5,628 nucleotides of DNA, taken from the NCBI GenBank assembly GCA_021826035.1, contig JAKBBE010000161.1, positions 1-5,628 of the forward strand, given 5' to 3'. The notes beneath the pieces were generated by a model, which saw only the letters and a list, made by a program, of their open reading frames with translations, made no database searches and was not told the origin of the DNA. The stretch comes from Pseudomonadota bacterium (GTDB taxonomy: Bacteria > Pseudomonadota > Gammaproteobacteria > Steroidobacterales > Steroidobacteraceae). Both the position numbers and the translations under genes were made by a program. This document shows, piece after piece, positions 1 through 3,931 of the stretch; the first letter of the stretch is position 1, and every line of letters begins with the position of its first letter.

Positions 1-160
1 CGCCCTCGCCGACGAAATAGCTGTTGGTGCCCGGGCCGGTCATCAGCCCGGCATTGCCGCAGGTCAGGCGCCAGACCCGCGCAGAGAGGCGCACCGGCAC
101 CCCGGGCTGTACCGGGGGGCTGCGCAGAGCGTCGGCATGCCTGCCGTCTTGGTGACTCAT
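1..160 (-). CDS. MBL-fold metallo-hydrolase, N-terminal fragment (LACTB2-like)
   Basis: Only the first 53 codons are present; the gene continues past the left edge. After a variable 28-residue leader the translation reads VWRL, then AGLMTGPGTNSYFVG at residues 37-51. This closely matches the first beta-strands of metallo-beta-lactamase-fold hydrolases of the LACTB2/glyoxalase-II-like type, whose usual form is NPGPMTGPGTNTYLVG. The zinc-binding HxHxDH motif would lie further along and is not visible, so activity and substrate cannot be judged. The ATG at 160-158 is chosen because an in-frame TAG lies five codons upstream. No clear Shine-Dalgarno sequence precedes it, so a GTG at codon 21 or 23 is possible. 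The gene is divergent from the dioxygenase, with a 48-bp gap that holds a dyad. The N-terminus does not resemble ETHE1/Blh persulfide dioxygenases. Confidence 0.8.
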   Translation of the reverse strand, partial: MSHQDGRHADALRSPPVQPGVPVRLSARVWRLTCGNAGLMTGPGTNSYFVGEG

Positions 161-164
161 CGCA

Positions 165-184
165 CACTGATGCTAGCATGAGTG
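165..184. promoter_or_regulatory. 20-bp inverted repeat between divergent genes, candidate operator
   Basis: The sequence is a perfect 10-bp palindrome ATGCTAGCAT (170-179) flanked by CACT on the left and AGTG on the right. Nine of ten base pairs are symmetric; the only mismatch is G169/G180. It starts 5 bases from the ATG of the minus-strand hydrolase and lies 24 bases upstream of the preferred dioxygenase start. It is therefore placed to control both genes through a dimeric regulator. The regulator is not identifiable here, and no convincing -35/-10 pair is visible in the 48-bp gap. The dyad function is inference from symmetry and position. Confidence 0.45.
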
Positions 185-195
185 CACGATATTCC

Positions 196-201
196 GAGGA
201 G
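196..201 (+). promoter_or_regulatory. Ribosome binding site deciding the dioxygenase start
   Basis: GAGGAG lies 7 bases before the GTG at 209. The further-upstream in-frame GTG at 182 has no such site and falls inside the 165-184 dyad. This favours 209 as the initiation codon. Confidence 0.65.
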
Positions 202-208
202 CGCTCCT

Positions 209-1024
209 GTGCAGACTTCTGTGCGCCAGCCGACGATCTATCTGACCCACGGGGGCGGCCCGTGCTTTTGGATGGAATTCCCGGCACCGTTCGGCCCCCA
301 GGCCTACGAGGGACTGCGGGTCTATCTAGCCGGTGTGCTCGGCAGTCTGCCGGCCCCGCCGCGCGCCATCCTCATGGTGAGCGCGCACTGGGAGGAGGCG
401 GTGCCGACGGTCTCGAGCGCCGCGGCGCCCGCGATGCTGTTCGACTACTACGGCTTTCCGCCGCACACCTATCAGCTGAATTACCCGGCGCCCGGGGCCC
501 CGGAACTCGCCGCGCGGGTGCACGCACTGCTTGAGGGCGCCGGGATCCGCGCGGCGAGCACTGCCGAGCGCGGCTTCGATCACGGGGTGTTCGTGCCGAT
601 GCTGATCATCGATCCGGCGGCACGCATTCCCGTGCTCACGCTCTCGCTCACGGCGGATCTCGATCCGGCGCGCCACTGGGCGCTGGGCGCGGCGCTCGCG
701 CCGCTGCGCAGTGAGGGGGTGCTGATCATCGGCAGCGGCAGCAGCTACCACAATCTGCGCGCGATCTTCGCCGGCGGGGCCGGCGGCTCGGAGGCCTTCG
801 ACGCGTGGCTGAACGACACGGCGGTGCAGGTCGCTGCGGCGGAACGGCGCGCGCGGCTCCTCGCCTGGGAGCATGCGCCGCAGGCGCGCGCCTGCCATCC
901 GCGCGAGGAGCATCTCCTGCCGCTCATGGTCGCCGCAGGCGCCGCTGGGGACGATCCGGGGCGGGCGACGTTCCGCGGCCGCATCGGCGGCAAGGCCTAT
1001 TCCTGCTTCAGCTTCGGCGGCTGA
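209..1024 (+). CDS. DODA/LigB-type class III extradiol ring-opening dioxygenase
   Basis: This 271-aa protein matches the family of plant DOPA 4,5-dioxygenase and E. coli YgiD in length and order of motifs. These cytosolic non-heme metal enzymes cleave catechol-type rings with O2. Visible landmarks are THGGGP at 13-18 (H14), SAHWE at 58-62 (H60), FDYYGFPPHTY at 78-88, DHGVFVPM at 124-131 (H125), GSGSSYHNLR at 175-184 (H181) and HPREEHLLPL at 230-239 (H230, H235). By analogy with YgiD, H14, H60 and H235 are the likely metal ligands and H125 and H181 lie in the active site, so the enzyme looks intact. Start GTG 209 is preferred because of GAGGAG at 196-201; GTG 182 would give 280 aa and GTG 221 a shorter form. 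Its stop is 7 bases from that of the convergent ene-reductase. The physiological substrate cannot be read from the sequence. Confidence 0.9.
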   Translation: MQTSVRQPTIYLTHGGGPCFWMEFPAPFGPQAYEGLRVYLAGVLGSLPAPPRAILMVSAHWEEAVPTVSSAAAPAMLFDYYGFPPHTYQLNYPAPGAPELAARVHALLEGAGIRAASTAERGFDHGVFVPMLIIDPAARIPVLTLSLTADLDPARHWALGAALAPLRSEGVLIIGSGSSYHNLRAIFAGGAGGSEAFDAWLNDTAVQVAAAERRARLLAWEHAPQARACHPREEHLLPLMVAAGAAGDDPGRATFRGRIGGKAYSCFSFGG

Positions 1025-1036
1025 GCAGTGCTCAGC
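1020..1036. terminator. Hairpin spanning both convergent stop codons, possible bidirectional terminator
   Basis: GCTGAGC-AGT-GCTCAGC forms a perfect 7-bp stem with a 3-base loop. The dioxygenase TGA (1022-1024) lies in one arm and the complement of the ene-reductase TGA (1032-1034) in the other. Symmetry means it would form in both transcripts. No T-tract follows on either strand, so it is not a standard intrinsic terminator. It may instead protect 3' ends or assist termination. Part of the symmetry (TGA opposite TCA) is unavoidable for closely spaced convergent stops. Confidence 0.4.
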
Positions 1037-2108
1037 GGCGGTGCGGTCCCTCGGGGTCGGTGAGCACCGGATAGTCGGTGTACCCGGCCGCCCCGCCGGC
1101 ATAGAAGAACTCTGGCCGCGGCTCGTTCAGCGCCGCTCCGGTGCGCAGGCGCTCGACGAGATCGGGATTTGCGATGAACAGCTTGCCGAAGGCCACCGCG
1201 TCGGCCTCGCCGCGCTCGATCAGGCCGGTGGCGCTCTGGCCGGTGAGCTTCTCGTTGGCGATGTACACCCCGCTGAACGCTCGCTTCAGCTGCGGGCCGA
1301 TGCGCTCGCCGTCGGGATGTTCGCGCGCGAACACGAAGGCGATCCGCCGCCGCGACAGTTCGCGCACCACGTGCCCGAAGGTCGCCGCGCGATCAGAGTC
1401 CCCCATGGAGTGCGCATCGCCGCGCGGCGCGAGGTGCACGCCGACGCGCCCCGGACCGAACACGCTCACGGCCGCATCGGTCACCTCGAGCAGCAGCCGG
1501 GCACGGTTCTCGATCGATCCGCCGTATGCGTCGTTGCGGCGGTTGGCGCTGTCCTGGAGAAACTGGTCGAGCAGATAGCCGTTGGCCCCATGCAGCTCGA
1601 CGCCGTCGAATCCTGAGCGCTCGGCGTTTTCCGCCCCGCGCGTGAACGCCGCGACGATGTGCGCAATCTCTGCACTCGGCAGCTCGCGGGGCACCACGTA
1701 GGGCGTGTGCGGACGGACGAGGCTCACGTGTCCCTCGGGCGCAATCGCACTCGGGGCCACCGGTTGCTCGCCGGCGAGGAACAGCGGGTGCGAGACCCGA
1801 CCGACATGCCAGAGCTGCAGAAAGATCCGTCCGCCCTCGGCGTGCACGGCGTGCGTGACCTGCCGCCACCCCTCGACCTGCTCATCCGACCAGATGCCCG
1901 GGGTATCGGCGTAGCCGATGCCCATCGGCGTGACCACCGTGGCCTCCGAGATGATCAGCCCGGCACTGGCGCGCTGGCGGTAGTACTCGCACATCAGGGC
2001 GTTGGGGATGCGCCGCGACCCGGCGCGACTGCGCGTCAGTGGCGCCATGACGATGCGATTGGGAAGCCGTAGCTCGCCGACCTGCAGCGAGTCGAACAGT
2101 GCGGACAT
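1032..2108 (-). CDS. Old Yellow Enzyme-family FMN-dependent alkene reductase (NemA-like)
   Basis: This 358-aa TIM-barrel flavoprotein belongs to the family that reduces activated C=C bonds and, in NemA/PETN reductase, nitro compounds and electrophiles with NAD(P)H in the cytosol. Landmarks are LPNRIVMAPLTRSRA at 15-29 (T25 near FMN), EYYRQRASAGLIISEAT at 41-57, QLWHVGRVSHP at 98-108 (Q98, W100), ELHGANGYLLDQF at 171-183 and the C-terminal FFYAGGAAGYTDYP at 334-347. Within the ELHGAN motif, H173 and N176 are the substrate-binding pair and Y178 is the proton-donor position. Length matches NemA (about 365 aa). At VGVHLAP (222-228) His225 replaces the Arg that usually contacts FMN. ATG 2108 is chosen because family members begin at this point and 2109-2147 is lower in GC. 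ATG 2147, 6 bases after the upstream stop, would add 13 residues; neither start has a clear Shine-Dalgarno sequence. It lies downstream of the ArsR gene on the same strand, probably as one operon. Confidence 0.93.
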   Translation of the reverse strand: MSALFDSLQVGELRLPNRIVMAPLTRSRAGSRRIPNALMCEYYRQRASAGLIISEATVVTPMGIGYADTPGIWSDEQVEGWRQVTHAVHAEGGRIFLQLWHVGRVSHPLFLAGEQPVAPSAIAPEGHVSLVRPHTPYVVPRELPSAEIAHIVAAFTRGAENAERSGFDGVELHGANGYLLDQFLQDSANRRNDAYGGSIENRARLLLEVTDAAVSVFGPGRVGVHLAPRGDAHSMGDSDRAATFGHVVRELSRRRIAFVFAREHPDGERIGPQLKRAFSGVYIANEKLTGQSATGLIERGEADAVAFGKLFIANPDLVERLRTGAALNEPRPEFFYAGGAAGYTDYPVLTDPEGPHRR

Positions 2109-2153
2109 GACCGAGGAATTCGCGGTGGAAACCCCGTATTGAACCATGGGGGC

Positions 2154-2519
2154 TCAGACGCCGCAAAATTCGTCGTGCAGGACACCGAGCAGGCGCGTGA
2201 CGATGCCCGGAGCGAGCGAGTAGTAGACCGTCTGCGATTCGCGCTCGGTGCGCACCATGCCGGCCTTGCGCAGCACCGCCAGGTGCTGCGAGAGCGCAGA
2301 TTGGCTGAGAGGAACGCGTTCGTTCAACTGCCCGACTGACAACGGCGCTGCCACCAGATGACACAGGATCAACAACCGCTGCTCGTTCGCCAGCGCCCGC
2401 AGTACGCCGGCCGCCTCGACGCAGTGTGGCTGCATGTCGTGCGCGGCGCGCAGCAGTGGGCTGCCCGCGGGGGCTGCGCCCCGGCGGCTTTTGGCGGGCG
2501 GTGGTGGAGGCGTTCGCAT
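2154..2519 (-). CDS. ArsR-family repressor, BigR/SqrR/YgaV-like thiol sensor
   Basis: This 121-aa protein is a winged-helix dimeric repressor. The core runs from about residue 33: VLRALANEQRLLILCHL at 39-55, recognition helix SQSALSQHLAVLRKAG at 72-87, beta-wing VRTERESQTVYYSL at 89-102, and a C-terminal helix ending DEFCGV. It lacks the ELCVCD metal-site motif of ArsR/SmtB metal sensors. C53 and C119 are 66 residues apart, the same spacing and context as Cys42/Cys108 in BigR, which form a disulfide or polysulfide link in response to sulfide and persulfides. A third cysteine, C33, precedes the core. Residues 1-30 form an unusual extension with five prolines (4-8) and several basic residues. 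ATG 2519 is preferred because 2520-2558 is lower in GC. GTG 2558 (134 aa) and ATG 2435 (93 aa, nearer the family norm) remain possible, as none has a good ribosome binding site. It is divergent from the efflux operon and precedes the ene-reductase by 45 bases. Confidence 0.9.
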   Translation of the reverse strand: MRTPPPPPAKSRRGAAPAGSPLLRAAHDMQPHCVEAAGVLRALANEQRLLILCHLVAAPLSVGQLNERVPLSQSALSQHLAVLRKAGMVRTERESQTVYYSLAPGIVTRLLGVLHDEFCGV

Positions 2520-2558
2520 GAGGAATGCAGTGTAAACCAGATCGGAGTCAATCGTCAC

Positions 2559-2586
2559 TTGCTAAATTAGGCATATCTAATATACT
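2559..2586 (+). promoter_or_regulatory. Predicted sigma70-type promoter of the DUF2892-RND operon
   Basis: TTGCTA (2559-2564) and TATACT (2581-2586, five of six matches to TATAAT) are separated by 16 bases, in the only strongly AT-rich stretch of the window. This predicts transcription starting near 2593 and a leader of about 40 bases before the ATG at 2635. The dyad at 2563-2584 fills the spacer and enters the -10 box, as expected for repression by steric block. For the divergent ArsR transcript a weak -10 (TAATTT, complement of 2564-2569) overlaps the same site, but I see no good matching -35. Confidence 0.6.
2563..2584. promoter_or_regulatory. AT-rich dyad, candidate operator of the ArsR-family repressor
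   Basis: ATTAG (2566-2570) and CTAAT (2577-2581) are exact inverted repeats separated by 6 bases. Symmetry extends outward with two more pairs (2563/2584 and 2564/2583) after one mismatch. An additional CTAA at 2562-2565 forms a second small palindrome with the first TTAG. AT-rich dyads of this kind are typical operators for BigR-class and other ArsR repressors. The site lies between the divergent repressor gene and efflux operon, inside the predicted promoter, so one binding event could regulate both directions. Assignment to this repressor is inference from position. Confidence 0.6.
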
Positions 2587-2622
2587 TGCGTCACCGCCGG
2601 TCACCCGCACCGGTCTCGCTCG

Positions 2623-2630
2623 AGGGAGAG
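2623..2630 (+). promoter_or_regulatory. Ribosome binding site of the DUF2892 gene
   Basis: AGGGAGAG lies 4 to 6 bases before the ATG at 2635. It is a strong Shine-Dalgarno sequence that fixes the start of this very short gene. Confidence 0.7.
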
Positions 2631-2634
2631 TGCC

Positions 2635-2835
2635 ATGTCAGTCGATCGAATGGTCTTTGCCTTTGCCGGCAGCTTCGTGCTGATCGGCGTGCTGCTCGCG
2701 TGGCTCGCGAGTCCCTGGTGGCTGATCGTGCCGGCATTCGTCGGGGCGAACATGCTGCAGTCGGCCTTCACGGGCTTCTGCCCGCTGGCGAAGATCCTCA
2801 AGCGTCTCGGGGTCAAGCCCGGCGCGGCGTTTTGA
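2635..2835 (+). CDS. DUF2892 (YgaP-type) small inner-membrane protein
   Basis: This 66-aa protein has two predicted membrane segments, about residues 7-25 and 28-46, joined by a tight SPWW turn. They are followed by the family signature [16 protein letters not shown] (46-61), with a single cysteine (C49) at the membrane edge and a basic tail. It corresponds to the transmembrane tail of E. coli YgaP (a membrane rhodanese) but has no rhodanese domain. Length and motif are typical of stand-alone DUF2892 proteins. The molecular role of this family is not established; because YgaP handles sulfane sulfur, a link to persulfide chemistry is plausible inference. It is the first gene of the efflux operon, divergent from the BigR-like regulator, and ends 16 bases before the adaptor gene. 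Confidence 0.9.
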   Translation: MSVDRMVFAFAGSFVLIGVLLAWLASPWWLIVPAFVGANMLQSAFTGFCPLAKILKRLGVKPGAAF

Positions 2836-2840
2836 GCACG

Positions 2841-2849
2841 GGGAGGGAG
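2841..2849 (+). promoter_or_regulatory. Ribosome binding site of the adaptor gene
   Basis: GGGAGGGAG fills most of the 16-base gap after the DUF2892 stop and ends 2 bases before the ATG at 2852. The upstream GGGAG element gives more normal spacing. Confidence 0.6.
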
Positions 2850-2851
2850 CG

Positions 2852-3931
2852 ATGAGCCGTCGAGCCGTTCTGAGCGCTGCGTTGGCGTGCACCGCAGCCG
2901 GCGCCTTGGCCGCCTGCAGTGCCCATCATGAGGCGAATCCGCGTGCGAGCGCCCCGGCGCTCGCGACCGTGCGGGTGGGTTTGGAGCGCGGCGCGGCCGA
3001 GCAGCGCTTCGATGGCATCGTGCAGGCGGTCGATCGGGCCACGCTCACGGCGCAGACGACCGGACGGGTGATCGCCGTGTACCACCACGTCGATGATTCC
3101 GTGCCGGCCGGGGCACTGCTGATGCGCCTGCACGCGACGATCCAGCGGGCTGGCCTCGGTCAGGCCCGCGCGGCGCTGCGCGCCGCTGCGGCGCGGGCCA
3201 CCGAGGTCCAGACGCGGTATCGGCGGATCCGTCACCTCTACGAGCAACAGGTCGTGCCCAAGGCGGATCTCGATCAAGTCACGGCCGCGCGCGCTGCGGC
3301 GCTCGCCGGGCTCAACAGTGCTCGGGCGGCGGTGGCGAGCGCCGCTCAAGGCGTCGATTACACCGAGATCCGCGCTCCGTACGCCGGGGTGATCACCCGG
3401 CGCCTGGTGCAAGTCGGCGAGGCGGTCGCGCCGGGCACGCCACTGCTCGGCATCGCCTCACTGCACGCGTTGCGCATCGAGTTGAACATCCCGCAGTCCC
3501 TCGCCGATACGGTGCGCCGGATCGGACGGGCGACGATCGATCTGGGTCGCCAGAGGATCCGCGCCGCGCACGTGACCGTGTTCCCCGAGGCCTCGCCCCA
3601 ATCCAACACGTTCACGGTCCACCTGGCGCTGCCGGCGGGCCTGGCGGGACTCTACCCCGGCATGGTGGTGCGCGTTGCCTTCGACACCGGTGAGCAGGCG
3701 CAGATTCTCGTGCCGCAGCGCGCCCTCGTGCGCCGCAGCGGGGTGACCGCGGTCTACCTGGTGGAGCCGGACGGGCAGACGCTGCTGCAGCAGGTGCGCC
3801 TCGGGGAGCCGGTCGGTGCACAGGTCGAGGTGCTCGCGGGACTCGCGCCCGGTGAGCAGGTGGCGCTCGATCCGCTCGCGGCGATGCGGCGGCTTGCCCC
3901 CTTCCCGGTGATCACCGGGAGCGCGCAGTGA
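2852..3931 (+). CDS. RND efflux periplasmic adaptor (membrane fusion) lipoprotein
   Basis: This 359-aa protein links an RND pump to an outer-membrane channel. The N-terminus is a lipoprotein signal: Arg3-Arg4, a hydrophobic stretch, and lipobox LAAC with the lipidated cysteine at C22. The first half of the lipoyl domain is around 64-93 (TAQTTGRVIAVYHHVDDSVPAG). An alanine-rich alpha-helical hairpin runs from about 97 to 168 and contains YEQQVVPKADLD. The second lipoyl half is RAPYAGVITRRLVQVGEAV starting at 174, followed by a beta-barrel domain with LYPGMVVRV at 267-275 and a membrane-proximal domain to the end. This is the standard HlyD/AcrA order and usual length. Its TGA overlaps the permease start in a GTGA arrangement, implying translational coupling. 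No outer-membrane factor is in the window; it may be downstream or a shared TolC elsewhere. The substrate cannot be deduced. Confidence 0.93.
   Translation: MSRRAVLSAALACTAAGALAACSAHHEANPRASAPALATVRVGLERGAAEQRFDGIVQAVDRATLTAQTTGRVIAVYHHVDDSVPAGALLMRLHATIQRAGLGQARAALRAAAARATEVQTRYRRIRHLYEQQVVPKADLDQVTAARAAALAGLNSARAAVASAAQGVDYTEIRAPYAGVITRRLVQVGEAVAPGTPLLGIASLHALRIELNIPQSLADTVRRIGRATIDLGRQRIRAAHVTVFPEASPQSNTFTVHLALPAGLAGLYPGMVVRVAFDTGEQAQILVPQRALVRRSGVTAVYLVEPDGQTLLQQVRLGEPVGAQVEVLAGLAPGEQVALDPLAAMRRLAPFPVITGSAQ
3917..3921 (+). promoter_or_regulatory. Ribosome binding site of the permease, inside the adaptor gene
   Basis: GGGAG lies 6 bases before the GTG at 3928, within the last codons of the adaptor gene. 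It supports the GTG start and the 4-base overlap. Confidence 0.55.

Noticed and set aside
100..117. GC-rich hairpin CCCCGG-N6-CCGGGG near the start of the MBL gene
   Set aside because: It lies within coding sequence at Pro/Gly codons in GC-rich DNA, where such short GC stems arise by chance; there is no T-tract or other support for a regulatory role.
1..160. Left-edge MBL protein as the Blh/ETHE1 persulfide dioxygenase that accompanies BigR in other bacteria
   Set aside because: The visible N-terminus (MTGPGTNSYFVG) matches the LACTB2-like type, not ETHE1/Blh, and the gene is separated from the regulator by two unrelated genes and a different control region.
182..208. GTG at 182 as dioxygenase start (280 aa)
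   Set aside because: It has no ribosome binding site and lies within the 20-bp dyad, whereas GTG 209 has GAGGAG at ideal spacing and gives a family-typical length.
326..1102. Minus-strand open frame (258 codons) opposite the dioxygenase
   Set aside because: It is a low-complexity Arg/Ala-rich antisense shadow of a well-supported gene and overlaps the ene-reductase end as well.
2546..2551. TTGACT on the minus strand as -35 box for the ArsR gene
   Set aside because: No acceptable -10 hexamer lies 16-18 bases downstream; the nearest candidate TACACT (2529-2534) is only 11 bases away.
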